A stretch of DNA of 64,000 nt, from positions 1-64,000 of the forward strand of contig NZ_LWLS01000138.1 of the NCBI RefSeq assembly GCF_001905095.1, given 5' to 3'. Under the pieces are notes generated by a model. That model did no database searches. It saw only the letters and a program-made list of their open reading frames with translations, and was not told the origin of the DNA. Of the stretch, positions 45,473-53,698 are shown piece by piece (the stretch's first letter is position 1; every line of letters starts with the position of its first letter). Position numbers and translations under genes: made by a program. Source of the stretch: Micromonospora sp. CB01531 (GTDB lineage: Bacteria; Actinomycetota; Actinomycetes; Mycobacteriales; Micromonosporaceae).

Positions 45473-47140
45473 ATGGCGGCGGAAACCACTGATCTTGACG
45501 AGCTTCGCGACCGGGCCCAGCGGTGGCTCGACGACGACCCCGACCCGGCCAGCCGGGACGAGCTGCGCGCGGTCCTGGACGGACTGCCGGGCAGCGGCCC
45601 GGAGCTGGCCGACCGGTTCGCCGGTCCACTGACCTTCGGCACCGCCGGGCTGCGTGGTCCGCTGCGCGCCGGCCCGAACGGGATGAACCTCGCGGTGGTC
45701 ACCCAGGCCGCCGCCGGGCTGGTCGGCTGGCTCGCCGACCAGGGCGGTGAGGGGCCGCTGGTCATCGGGTACGACGCCCGCTACGGCTCGCGGGCGTTCG
45801 CCGAGCGCACCGCCCAGGTCGCCACCGGCGCGGGTCGTCCGGCCCTGCTGCTGCCCCGGCCGCTGCCCACCCCGGTGCTGGCGTTCGCGGTGCGGCACCT
45901 CGGCGCGGTGGCCGGCGTCATGGTCACTGCCAGCCACAACCCGCCCCAGGACAACGGCTACAAGGTCTACCTCGGCGCCCAGCTCGGCGGCGAACTGGGC
46001 GCGGGCGCGCAGATCGTGCCCCCGGCCGACGCCGGCATCGAGGCGGCCATCCGGGCGGTCGGTCCGCTGGTGAAGGTGCCGCTCGGCCCGGCAGGCAAGG
46101 TGCTCGGCGACGACCTGGTCGCCGCGTACGTGGAGCGGGCCGCCGCGGTGATCGATCCGAGCGGTCGGCGCGACCTGAAGGTGGCGTACACCCCGCTGCA
46201 CGGGGTGGGCGGCGCGGTGCTGACCGCCGCCTTTGCCCGGGCCGGGTTCGCCGTGCCGGGCGTGGTGCCCGACCAGGCCGAGCCGGACCCGGACTTCCCC
46301 ACGGTGAATTTCCCCAACCCGGAGGAGCCGGGCGCGGTGGACCGGCTGGTCGCGCTGGCCCGCGACCGGGACACGGACCTCGCCATCGCCAACGACCCGG
46401 ATGCGGACCGCTGCGCGGTCGCCGTCCCGGACGGTGCGGGCAACTGGCGGATGCTGCGCGGCGACGAGGTGGGCGCGCTGCTCGCCGACCACCTGATGCG
46501 CCGCGGGGTGACCGGCCTGTACGCCACCACCATCGTGTCCTCGTCCCTGCTGCGGGCCATGTGTGCCGCCCGAGGCCTGCCGTTCGACGAGACGCTGACC
46601 GGGTTCAAGTGGATCGTCCGGGCCGGCGGCGGGAGCGAGCCGCTGGTCTTCGGGTACGAGGAGGCGCTCGGCTACTGCGTCGCGCCGGAGCACGTCCGGG
46701 ACAAGGACGGCATCACCGCCGCGCTGAGCGTCGCCGAGCTGGCCGCCGGCCTCAAGGCCCAGGGCCGTACGCTCACCGATCGGCTCGACGAGCTGGCCGC
46801 CGAGTTCGGCGTACACCACACCGACCAGCTGTCGGTGCGGGTGGACGACCTGCGGGAGATCGCCGGGATGATGGCCCGGGTCCGGGCGGCCACCCCGGAG
46901 ACGCTGCTCGGGCACCGGGTCACCGAGGCGAAGGACCTGCTTCCCGGCGCGGACGTGGTGATCCTGCGGACCGACGCGGCCCGGGTGGTGATCCGCCCCT
47001 CCGGCACCGAGCCGAAACTCAAGGCGTACCTGGAGGTGGTGGAGCCGGTCGCGGACGGCGACGTCGCCGCCGCCCGCACCCGCGCCCACGCGGCCGTCAC
47101 CACCCTCCGCACCGAGGTCTCCACTGCCCTCGGCCTCTGA
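45473..47140 (+). CDS. Phospho-sugar mutase (phosphomanno/phosphogluco/phosphopentomutase type)
   Basis: A 555-residue alpha-D-phosphohexomutase superfamily enzyme. The phosphoserine loop is VMVTASHNPPQDNGYKVYL with Ser154; the metal loop is NDPDADRCAV; the sugar-binding loop is GYEEALGYCV; the phosphate-binding loop is RPSGTEPKLKAY. It interconverts 1- and 6-phosphates of hexoses or 1- and 5-phosphates of pentoses. Location close to upp and deoC favours a role in nucleoside sugar-phosphate turnover, but specificity cannot be fixed from sequence. ATG at 45473, 50 nt after the kinase gene. Confidence 0.92.
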   Translation: MAAETTDLDELRDRAQRWLDDDPDPASRDELRAVLDGLPGSGPELADRFAGPLTFGTAGLRGPLRAGPNGMNLAVVTQAAAGLVGWLADQGGEGPLVIGYDARYGSRAFAERTAQVATGAGRPALLLPRPLPTPVLAFAVRHLGAVAGVMVTASHNPPQDNGYKVYLGAQLGGELGAGAQIVPPADAGIEAAIRAVGPLVKVPLGPAGKVLGDDLVAAYVERAAAVIDPSGRRDLKVAYTPLHGVGGAVLTAAFARAGFAVPGVVPDQAEPDPDFPTVNFPNPEEPGAVDRLVALARDRDTDLAIANDPDADRCAVAVPDGAGNWRMLRGDEVGALLADHLMRRGVTGLYATTIVSSSLLRAMCAARGLPFDETLTGFKWIVRAGGGSEPLVFGYEEALGYCVAPEHVRDKDGITAALSVAELAAGLKAQGRTLTDRLDELAAEFGVHHTDQLSVRVDDLREIAGMMARVRAATPETLLGHRVTEAKDLLPGADVVILRTDAARVVIRPSGTEPKLKAYLEVVEPVADGDVAAARTRAHAAVTTLRTEVSTALGL

Positions 47141-47150
47141 CCTCTCACGA

Positions 47151-47210
47151 GTTGATCAAGAGGTTTGCGTCGGCAGGGCGCGCCACCGAGACGCAAACCT
47201 CTTGATCAAC
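47151..47210. repeat. Palindromic repeat, copy B, perfect 21-bp arms
   Basis: GTTGATCAAGAGGTTTGCGTC (47151-47171; 21 nt, shown as arm length) and its exact complement at 47190-47210 enclose an 18-nt loop containing GGCGCGCC. It shares its arm with the repeat at 23523-23593 and again sits between two convergent genes. Confidence 0.85.
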
Positions 47211-47224
47211 GGAGCAGTCGGGGG

Positions 47225-47902
47225 TCAGGCGCGCTTGCCGAGGGCGGCGTCGATCGCCTGGCCGAGGGCGGCGACCACCAGGCCGATGGAGGGGCGGACC
47301 ACCGAGTCGTCCAGGCTGACGTTGCCGGAGAAGCCGGCCCCACCGGCGATCGCCTCCAGCCGGCGGCGGGCGTCCCGGGCGTCCTCGCCGGCCAGGCCGA
47401 GCGCCGGTTCCATCCGGAGCACCGCCACCAGGGTGGCGAGCGCGGCGGTCCGCTCGTCGGGGGCCTGGTCGTCGGTCAGCGCCTCGGCCAGCCGGCGGCG
47501 GATGTCCGCCTCCACGGAGGCGTCCGCCACCGGGTAGCGGTGCACGTGGATGAAGCCCAGCTCGGTCTCGTCGATGTCCCGGACCACACCCCGCCCGCAG
47601 AGGTCGCCGAGGATCCGGTCGCGCAGGCCGTGCCGCAGCCGCTGCACCCACGACGAGGGGCTGTGCGGCGTGTCGGCGGCGATCCGGGCGAGGACCTCGT
47701 CGGCGATCGGCTCACCGGTCGGGGCCGGGTCGATCACCGCCAGAGAGCCGTCGGCGTACGCGATCCGGCCGGCCAGGGCCAGCTCGACCAGCACCGCGGC
47801 GGCCATCCCGAGGTCCAGGCTGATCCGGGGCATGGTCGCCTTGCCGGTTTCGTCGTCGTAGGCGAGGAGCAGCAACTCTTCGGCGAGCGCAACACCAGTC
47901 AT
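47225..47902 (-). CDS. GPP34 (GOLPH3-like) domain protein
   Basis: A 225-residue protein of the GPP34 family: start VALAEELLLLAYDDETGKAT, then LGMAAAVLVELALAGRIAY, a central helical region, and the C-terminal LVAVLRMEPALG segment. In eukaryotes GOLPH3/Vps74 binds phosphoinositides; in actinobacteria the family is widespread and its role is not known. ATG 47902 gives the family N-terminus; an in-frame upstream extension (to 47959) lacks support. Monocistronic and convergent with the phosphosugar mutase gene. Confidence 0.86.
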   Translation of the reverse strand: MTGVALAEELLLLAYDDETGKATMPRISLDLGMAAAVLVELALAGRIAYADGSLAVIDPAPTGEPIADEVLARIAADTPHSPSSWVQRLRHGLRDRILGDLCGRGVVRDIDETELGFIHVHRYPVADASVEADIRRRLAEALTDDQAPDERTAALATLVAVLRMEPALGLAGEDARDARRRLEAIAGGAGFSGNVSLDDSVVRPSIGLVVAALGQAIDAALGKRA

Positions 47903-47977
47903 GGCCCGGAACGGTAGCGGCTCCCCGCACCCCCGCGCACGGACTCGCCCACGCGGCACCCGGACCCGACGGATTCA

Positions 47978-48019
47978 CGGAAAGAGGGCCCATTCCGCAC
48001 TGGATGGGCCCTCTTTCCG
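47978..48019 (-). terminator. Perfect 15-bp hairpin after upp
   Basis: CGGAAAGAGGGCCCA (47978-47992) and TGGGCCCTCTTTCCG (48005-48019) are exact inverted repeats with a 12-nt loop, 40 nt beyond the upp stop on the minus strand. Part of it (GAAAGAGGGCCC) recurs at 52189-52200. Confidence 0.75.
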
Positions 48020-48058
48020 GGAATCGGCGCCTCGCCGGGAGGGCTCGGCCGGGGTGGG

Positions 48059-48691
48059 TCAGAAGCGGGGCATGCCGCCGAACTGCCGGTCGCCGGCGTC
48101 ACCGAGGCCCGGGACGATGAACATCCGGTCGTTGAGGCCCTCGTCGATCGAGGCGGTGACCAGGCGCAGCGGCAGGCCGGACCGCTCCAGCCGCTCGATG
48201 CCGACGGGCGCGGCGAGGACGCAGAGCACCGTGATGTCGGTGCAGCCGCGGTCGGCGAGCAGCCGGCAGCAGTGCTCCAGCGAGCCGCCGGTGGCGAGCA
48301 TCGGGTCGAGCACCAGCACCGGCAGTCCGCTCAGGTCGCGGGGCAGCGACTCCATGTACGCGCGGGGCTCGAACGTCTCCTCGTCGCGGGCCAGGCCGAC
48401 GAAGCCCATGGACGACTCGGGCAGCAGGCCCAGAGCGGCGTCGGCCATGCCGAGTCCGGCCCGCAGCACCGGCACGAGCAGCGGCGGGTTCGCCAGCCGG
48501 GTGCCTTCGGTCGCGGTGACCGGGGTCTGGATCGGGTACTTCTCGACGGGGAAGGAGCGCGCGGCTTCGTACACCAGCATGGTGGTGAGTTCGTGCAGCG
48601 CGGCCCGGAACGACGCCGAGTCGGTCCGGGCGTCCCGCATGGCGGTCAGCCGTGCCTGGGCGAGCGGGTGGTCAATGACGTGTACGTCCAC
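48059..48691 (-). CDS. upp: Uracil phosphoribosyltransferase
   Basis: A 210-residue UPRTase of the usual length. The PRPP-binding motif is VLVLDPMLATGGSLEHCC, and the C-terminal uracil-binding loop is IVPGLGDAGDRQFGG. Early sequence VHVIDHPLAQARLTAMRD is characteristic of Upp. It makes UMP from uracil and PRPP in pyrimidine salvage. It is divergent from deoC, so salvage of base and of deoxyribose are encoded side by side. A strong hairpin follows the stop. Confidence 0.96.
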   Translation of the reverse strand: MDVHVIDHPLAQARLTAMRDARTDSASFRAALHELTTMLVYEAARSFPVEKYPIQTPVTATEGTRLANPPLLVPVLRAGLGMADAALGLLPESSMGFVGLARDEETFEPRAYMESLPRDLSGLPVLVLDPMLATGGSLEHCCRLLADRGCTDITVLCVLAAPVGIERLERSGLPLRLVTASIDEGLNDRMFIVPGLGDAGDRQFGGMPRF

Positions 48692-48814
48692 GAACGCTCA
48701 ACCTACCGGGCGGACCGGCCACGCACCGCACCTGCCGGCTGACCAGCGACGCCGCTCACGTGTGGCGCTCACGACCAGGCCACCGTGACCAAGATCACAC
48801 CCCGGCGGGATGCG

Positions 48815-48820
48815 TACTAT
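48815..48820 (+). promoter_or_regulatory. -10 element of deoC, suggesting a leaderless transcript
   Basis: TACTAT at 48815-48820 ends 7 nt before the ATG at 48828. A start site at or next to that A would produce a leaderless mRNA, which is common in actinobacteria. No ribosome site precedes this ATG. A GTGACC at 48785-48790 is too far for a standard -35. Confidence 0.5.
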
Positions 48821-48827
48821 TCACGCC

Positions 48828-49787
48828 ATGACGGCGACAGCGACGTCGGCCCGGTCGGACCTCTCCGAGCTGGGACGATCCGAGACCGCTCTGCGGACCT
48901 TCCTGCACGGCCTGCCGGGCGTGGATCAGGTCGGCGCGGAGCAGCGGGCGGCACAACTCGGCACCCGCTCCATCAAGACCACGGCCAAGGCCCAGGCGAT
49001 CGACCTAGCGATCCGGATGGTCGACCTGACCACCCTCGAAGGGGCCGACACCCCCGGCAAGGTGCGGGCGCTCGCCACCAAGGCGCTGCGCCCCGACCCG
49101 GCCGACCCGTCCTGCCCGCACGTCGGCGCGGTCTGCGTCTATCCCTCGATGGTCCCGTACGTGGCGGAGGTGCTGCGCGGCAGCGGCGTGCACCTGGCCA
49201 GCGTGGCGACCGCCTTCCCGTCCGGCCAGGCGCCGCTGGAGGTCAAGCTCGCCGACACCCGGGCCGCGGTTGCGGCCGGCGCCGACGAGATCGACATGGT
49301 GATCAACCGGGGCGCCTTCCTGGCCGGCCGCTACCGGGAGGTCTACGACGAGATCGTGGCCACCAAGGAGGCCTGCGGGGACGCCCACCTCAAGGTGATC
49401 CTGGAGACCGGCGAGCTGGCCACGTACGACAACGTGCGGCGCGCCTCCTGGCTGGCCATGCTGGCCGGCGGCGACTTCATCAAGACCTCCACCGGAAAGG
49501 TGCCGGTCGCGGCCACCATGCCGGTGACCCTGGTGATGCTGGAGGCGGTCCGCGACTTCCGCGCCGCCACCGGGCGACAGGTCGGCGTGAAGCCGGCCGG
49601 CGGGATCAAGACCAGCAAGGACGCGATCAAGTACCTGGTCATGGTCAACGAGACCGTCGGCCCGGACTGGCTGGACCCGGACTGGTTCCGGTTCGGCGCG
49701 TCCAGCCTGCTGAACGACCTGCTGATGCAGCGCACCAAGCTGACGACCGGCGTCTACTCCGGTCCCGACTACTTCACCCTGGACTGA
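48828..49787 (+). CDS. deoC: Deoxyribose-phosphate aldolase
   Basis: A 319-residue DeoC of the longer actinobacterial type. Active-site segments: MVDLTTLEGADTPGKVRALA near the start, EIDMVINRGAFLAG, and GGDFIKTSTGKVPVAAT with the Schiff-base Lys; GVKPAGGIKTSKDA supplies the second Lys. It splits 2-deoxyribose 5-phosphate into acetaldehyde and glyceraldehyde 3-phosphate. Two aldehyde dehydrogenase-family genes follow within 6 nt, which fits oxidation of the released acetaldehyde. The start is ATG 48828; ATG 48810 lies upstream of the probable -10. Confidence 0.95.
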   Translation: MTATATSARSDLSELGRSETALRTFLHGLPGVDQVGAEQRAAQLGTRSIKTTAKAQAIDLAIRMVDLTTLEGADTPGKVRALATKALRPDPADPSCPHVGAVCVYPSMVPYVAEVLRGSGVHLASVATAFPSGQAPLEVKLADTRAAVAAGADEIDMVINRGAFLAGRYREVYDEIVATKEACGDAHLKVILETGELATYDNVRRASWLAMLAGGDFIKTSTGKVPVAATMPVTLVMLEAVRDFRAATGRQVGVKPAGGIKTSKDAIKYLVMVNETVGPDWLDPDWFRFGASSLLNDLLMQRTKLTTGVYSGPDYFTLD

Positions 49788-49792
49788 GCGCG

Positions 49793-51223
49793 ATGTTCGA
49801 ATACGCACCCGCCCCCGAGTCGCGCTCGGTGGTGGACATCAAGCCCTCGTACGGGCTGTTCGTCGACGGCACGTTCGTCGACCCGACCGACGGCGGCAGC
49901 TTCAAGTCGATCAACCCGGCCTCCGAGGAGGTCCTCGCCGAGATCGCCGAGGCCGGCAGCCAGGACGTGGACCGCGCGGTCCGCGCCGCGCGCAAGGCGT
50001 ACGAGAAGGTCTGGGGCCCGATGCCGGGCCGCGACCGGGCCAAGTACCTGTTCCGGATCGCCCGCCTGATCCAGGAGCGCTCCCGCGAGCTGGCCGTGCT
50101 GGAGTCGCTGGACAACGGCAAGCCGATCAAGGAGTCCCGGGACGTCGACGTCCCGCTGGTCGCCGCGCACTTCTTCTACTACGCGGGCTGGGCCGACAAG
50201 CTCGACCACGCGGGCTTCGGGCCGGCGCCGCGGCCGCTCGGGGTCGCCGCGCAGGTCATCCCGTGGAACTTCCCGCTGCTCATGCTGGCCTGGAAGATCG
50301 CTCCCGCGCTCGCCGCCGGCAACACGGTGGTGCTGAAGCCGGCCGAGACCACCCCGCTGACCGCACTGCTCTTCGCCGAGATCTGCCAGCAGGCCGACCT
50401 GCCGGCCGGCGTGGTCAACATCGTCACCGGCGCCGGCGACACCGGCCGGGCGCTGGTCGAGCACCCGGGCGTGGACAAGGTCGCGTTCACCGGCTCCACC
50501 GAGGTCGGCAAGGCCATCGCCCGCGCGGTCGCCGGCACCCGCAAGAAGCTCACCCTCGAGCTGGGCGGCAAGGCCGCCAACATCGTCTTCGACGACGCCC
50601 CGGTCGACCAGGCCGTCGAGGGCATCGTCAACGGCATCTTCTTCAACCAGGGGCACGTCTGCTGCGCCGGCTCCCGGCTGCTGGTCCAGGAGTCGGTCGC
50701 CGACCGGGTGCTGGAGTCGCTGAAGCGCCGGATGGCCCAGCTGCGGGTCGGCGACCCGCTGGACAAGAACACCGACATCGGCGCGATCAACTCGGCCGCC
50801 CAGCTGGAGCGGATCCGCGAGCTCTCCGAGGCCGGGGCCGCCGAGGGCGCCGAGCGCTGGTCGCCGGCCTGCGAGCTGCCGGACCGGGGCTTCTGGTTCG
50901 CGCCGACCATCTTCACCGGGGTCACCCAGGCGCACCGGATCGCCCGGGAGGAGATCTTCGGCCCGGTGCTCTCCGTGCTCACCTTCCGCACCCCGGCCGA
51001 GGCCGTGGAGAAGGCGAACAACACGCCGTACGGGCTGTCGGCCGGGATCTGGACCGACAAGGGCTCCCGGATCCTGTGGCTGGCGGACCGGCTCCGGGCC
51101 GGCGTGGTCTGGGCCAACACGTTCAACAAGTTCGACCCCACCTCGCCGTTCGGCGGCTACAAGGAGTCGGGCTACGGCCGCGAGGGCGGCCGGCACGGAC
51201 TGGAGGCGTACCTCAATGTCTGA
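49793..51223 (+). CDS. Aldehyde dehydrogenase
   Basis: A 476-residue NAD(P)-dependent aldehyde dehydrogenase with the full active site: Glu256 in LTLELGGK and Cys290 in NQGHVCCAGSR, plus PWNFPLLMLAWKIAPAL for cofactor binding and EIFGPVLSVLTF near the end. It begins 6 nt after deoC and overlaps the next gene by 8 nt (51216-51223), so the three form a tight operon. The neighbour suggests acetaldehyde from deoxyribose as a substrate, but family members have broad ranges. Confidence 0.95.
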   Translation: MFEYAPAPESRSVVDIKPSYGLFVDGTFVDPTDGGSFKSINPASEEVLAEIAEAGSQDVDRAVRAARKAYEKVWGPMPGRDRAKYLFRIARLIQERSRELAVLESLDNGKPIKESRDVDVPLVAAHFFYYAGWADKLDHAGFGPAPRPLGVAAQVIPWNFPLLMLAWKIAPALAAGNTVVLKPAETTPLTALLFAEICQQADLPAGVVNIVTGAGDTGRALVEHPGVDKVAFTGSTEVGKAIARAVAGTRKKLTLELGGKAANIVFDDAPVDQAVEGIVNGIFFNQGHVCCAGSRLLVQESVADRVLESLKRRMAQLRVGDPLDKNTDIGAINSAAQLERIRELSEAGAAEGAERWSPACELPDRGFWFAPTIFTGVTQAHRIAREEIFGPVLSVLTFRTPAEAVEKANNTPYGLSAGIWTDKGSRILWLADRLRAGVVWANTFNKFDPTSPFGGYKESGYGREGGRHGLEAYLNV

Positions 51224-52040
51224 GCGGGTCGCGGTACGCAAGACGTACAAGCTCTTCATCGGCGGGAAGTTCCCGCGCAGCGAGTCGGGACGGTCGTACA
51301 TCGTGCAGGACTCCAATGTCGTACTGGCCTCCCGCAAGGACGCGCGCGACGCGGTCGTGGCCGCCCGGGCCGCCGTGAAGGGCTGGGCCGGAGCGACCGC
51401 GTACAACCGGGGTCAGATCCTCTACCGGGTCGCCGAGATGCTGGAGGGCCGCCGCGAGCAGTTCGTGGCGCTCGGTGTGCCGGCCGACGAGATCGACGCG
51501 GCGATCGACCGCTGGGTCTGGTACGCCGGCTGGTCGGACAAGCTCCCCCAGGTGTACGGCGGCGCGAACCCGGTGGCCGGGCCGTACTTCAACCTGTCCG
51601 CCCCCGAGCCGACCGGCGTGGTGGCCGTGGCGGCCCCGGAGGCGCCGGCGCTGCTCGGCCTGGTCAGCGTGATCGCCCCGGCGATCGTCACCGGCAACAC
51701 CGTGGTGGTGGCGGCGTCGCCTGCGCAGCCGCTGCCGGCGGTGACCCTGGCCGAGGTGCTGGCCACCTCCGACCTGCCGGGCGGGGTGGTCAACATCCTC
51801 ACCGGCCGGATCACCGAGACGGTGCCGACGCTGGCCGCGCACATGGACGTCAACGCGATCGACCTGACCGGGGTGAGCGACGCCGAGCTGGCCGCCGAGC
51901 TGGAGGTCAAGGCGGCGGAGAACCTGAAGCGGGTGCTCCGGCCCGCCCCGGCCGGTCACGACTGGTTCGCCGACCCGGGCCTGGCCCGGATGACCACGCT
52001 GCTGGAGACGAAGACGGTTTGGCACCCCAAGGGGGTCTGA
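51216..52040 (+). CDS. Half-length, cysteine-free aldehyde dehydrogenase-like protein
   Basis: A 274-residue protein matching the N-terminal cofactor-binding part of aldehyde dehydrogenases (YKLFIGGKFPRSESGRSYIV, AARAAVKGWAGATAYNRGQI, EPTGVVAVAAPEAPALLGLV). It ends before the region where the catalytic Cys would be, and contains no Cys at all. The carboxy end includes NLKRVLRPAPAGHDW, unlike the parent family. It is coupled to the active dehydrogenase upstream by an 8-nt overlap, so a structural or regulatory partner is plausible. The same pair is found elsewhere in actinobacteria as far as I recall. It is probably not a simple pseudogene, since the frame is clean and coupled. Confidence 0.85.
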   Translation: MSERVAVRKTYKLFIGGKFPRSESGRSYIVQDSNVVLASRKDARDAVVAARAAVKGWAGATAYNRGQILYRVAEMLEGRREQFVALGVPADEIDAAIDRWVWYAGWSDKLPQVYGGANPVAGPYFNLSAPEPTGVVAVAAPEAPALLGLVSVIAPAIVTGNTVVVAASPAQPLPAVTLAEVLATSDLPGGVVNILTGRITETVPTLAAHMDVNAIDLTGVSDAELAAELEVKAAENLKRVLRPAPAGHDWFADPGLARMTTLLETKTVWHPKGV

Positions 52041-52143
52041 CCTCCTTGCGCCTGGGGTGGGCCCGCTTCGTCGGGAGGTTCCATCTCGCAGGGTGACGCC
52101 CAGCGGCGGGCCCCGATCGTCGCCATCGAGATCCCCACTACGT

Positions 52144-52189
52144 CACGGAATAAGTGGCCTCCGCGCGTCGGATAGCCACTTTTTCCGTG
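52144..52189. terminator. 15-bp hairpin after the deoC-aldehyde dehydrogenase operon
   Basis: CACGGAATAAGTGGC (52144-52158) pairs with GCCACTTTTTCCGTG (52175-52189) with one mismatch; on the plus strand the T5 run lies inside the right arm. It is followed by GAAAGAGGGCCC, a motif shared with the hairpin after upp. Confidence 0.65.
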
Positions 52190-52226
52190 AAAGAGGGCCC
52201 TCCGCACGACGCGGAGGCACGGGGGT

Positions 52227-52245
52227 CTACTACGGGGAGTAGGAT
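52227..52245 (+). promoter_or_regulatory. BlaI operator overlapping a leaderless promoter
   Basis: CTACT (52227-52231) and AGTAG (52238-52242) form an inverted repeat of BlaI-like TAC/GTA type. The -10 hexamer TAGGAT (52240-52245) overlaps the right half, and the GTG start of blaI (52252) lies 6 nt later, at the expected transcription start. Binding of BlaI here would block its own promoter. Confidence 0.55.
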
Positions 52246-52251
52246 TGGGGC

Positions 52252-52683
52252 GTGACTCGGCTGGGTGATCTCGAACGTGCGGTGATGGACGTCCTGTGGG
52301 ACCTGGTCCCCGGCGCGTCGGACGGGGTGACCGTCCGCGAGGTCGCCGACGCCCTGGACGGGCGCGAGCTGGCGTACACGACCGTGATGACGGTGCTGGA
52401 CCGGCTCGCCGGCAAGGGCATGGTGCAGCGCCAGCGGGAGGGTCGGGCCTGGCGGTACCGGGCCGCGGCCAGCCGGGAGGCGCACATCGCCCAGCTCATG
52501 CTCGACGCCCTCGATCTCGGCGGCAGCCGGGACGCCGCGCTGGTGCGCTTCGCCCGTTCGGTGACCGGCACCGAGGCGGAGGTGCTGCGCGCGGCGCTGA
52601 GCGCCGAGGCCGGGCTGACCGACCGGATCGAGGACCCGCGGGCCGGGCAGCCGCCGCTGGCCGACGAGGCGACGGACCGGTAG
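52252..52683 (+). CDS. BlaI/MecI family repressor
   Basis: A 143-residue protein with the BlaI winged helix: LGDLERAVMDVLWDLVPGAS, then TVREVADALDGRELAYTTVM and TVLDRLAGKGMVQRQREGRA. The C-terminal dimerisation helix is shorter than in MecI. It is followed 10 nt later by an M56 peptidase gene, the standard repressor/sensor-protease pair. Known pairs respond to beta-lactams or, in actinobacteria, to respiratory or envelope signals (BlaI of M. tuberculosis also controls ATP synthase). The cytochrome bd operon lies just downstream, which may be relevant. Confidence 0.93.
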   Translation: MTRLGDLERAVMDVLWDLVPGASDGVTVREVADALDGRELAYTTVMTVLDRLAGKGMVQRQREGRAWRYRAAASREAHIAQLMLDALDLGGSRDAALVRFARSVTGTEAEVLRAALSAEAGLTDRIEDPRAGQPPLADEATDR

Positions 52684-52693
52684 GGCGGCGGCC

Positions 52694-53599
52694 GTGGCGT
52701 ACGCCCTACACTTCGCCGCCAGCATCCTGGCCTGCTGGCTGACCGCGGAGGTGCTCGCCGCCTCGACGTGGACCTGGCGCGCCCCGCGGGTGGCGATCGT
52801 CTGCTGGCAGGCGGTCGGGCTGGCGCTCGGCCTCTCCGCGATGGGCCTGCCGATGGCGCTCGGCCTGGCCGCGTACGGCCAACCGACCGGGAGCGCCCTG
52901 GTCGCCCTCGCCACCGACCTGGCCCACGGCACCCTGCCGGCCGGGGTCGGGGCGGTGCACCTCGGCCTGGTCGGGGTGGGCTTCGGCATCGGCGCGGTGC
53001 TGCTCACCACGACCGTCCGCAGCGTCTACGGCACGGTCCGGGCCCAGCGCCGGCACCGGGAGCTGCTCAGCCTGGTCGCCCGCCGGGATCCGACCGTGCC
53101 GGGCGCGCTGGTGCTCGACCACCCGAGCGCGGCGGCGTACTGCCTCCCCGGGGTGAAGCCCCGGGTGGTGGTCAGCGCCGGCACGCTCAATCTGCTGGAC
53201 CGGGCCGAACTGGCCGCGGTGCTCACCCACGAGCGGGCGCACGCCCAGGAGCGGCACGATCTGGTGCTGCTGCCGTTCACCGCGCTCGGCCGGGCCCTGC
53301 CCTGGTTCCGCTGGGTGCGGCACGCACAGGAGCGGGTGGCGCTGCTGGTCGAGATGCGCGCCGACGACAAGGCCCGCGAGCTGCACGCCGACGCGCCGCT
53401 GGCCGGGGCGTTGCGCCGGTTCGCCGCCGCCGGGCACCGGATCACGCCGGCCGGCGCGCTCGGCCTCGGCGACCGGGACCTCGATGTACGGGTGCAGCGG
53501 CTGCTGGTCCCGGACCGGACGCCCCGGCTGCTCGGCGCCACCGCGCTGGCCGTCACGACCACCCTGGCCGCCCTGCCGATCTCCCTCTTCCTGAATTGA
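52694..53599 (+). CDS. M56 family (BlaR1/HtpX-like) membrane metalloprotease
   Basis: A 301-residue protein with four membrane segments (about 4-24, 36-58, 88-108 and 280-300) and the zinc motif HERAH at residues 179-183 followed by a third ligand region. Compared with BlaR1 it lacks the C-terminal beta-lactam sensor domain, so it belongs to the sensor-less actinobacterial M56 type. It probably cleaves the BlaI-type repressor encoded upstream. GTG start at 52694, 10 nt after blaI. The signal is unknown. Confidence 0.9.
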   Translation: MAYALHFAASILACWLTAEVLAASTWTWRAPRVAIVCWQAVGLALGLSAMGLPMALGLAAYGQPTGSALVALATDLAHGTLPAGVGAVHLGLVGVGFGIGAVLLTTTVRSVYGTVRAQRRHRELLSLVARRDPTVPGALVLDHPSAAAYCLPGVKPRVVVSAGTLNLLDRAELAAVLTHERAHAQERHDLVLLPFTALGRALPWFRWVRHAQERVALLVEMRADDKARELHADAPLAGALRRFAAAGHRITPAGALGLGDRDLDVRVQRLLVPDRTPRLLGATALAVTTTLAALPISLFLN

Positions 53600-53640
53600 C
53601 CGATCCACGACCAGCCATGCGTCCAGGTCGCGTGTATAGG

Positions 53641-53670
53641 TAGACAGCCTACGTGTAGGCTCACTATGTA
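53641..53670 (+). promoter_or_regulatory. cydA promoter with palindromic operator in the spacer
   Basis: A -35-like TAGACA (53641-53646) and -10-like TATGTA (53665-53670) are separated by 18 nt. The spacer holds the perfect palindrome AGCCTACGTGTAGGCT (53646-53661). A repressor bound there would block RNA polymerase. It does not match the Rex consensus TTGTGAAnnnnTTCACAA. Confidence 0.55.
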
Positions 53671-53698
53671 AAGCGAGCCAACCCGTGGGAGAACGACC

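Noticed and set aside
53641..53670. Rex site in the cydA promoter
   Set aside because: The palindrome does not fit the Rex consensus.
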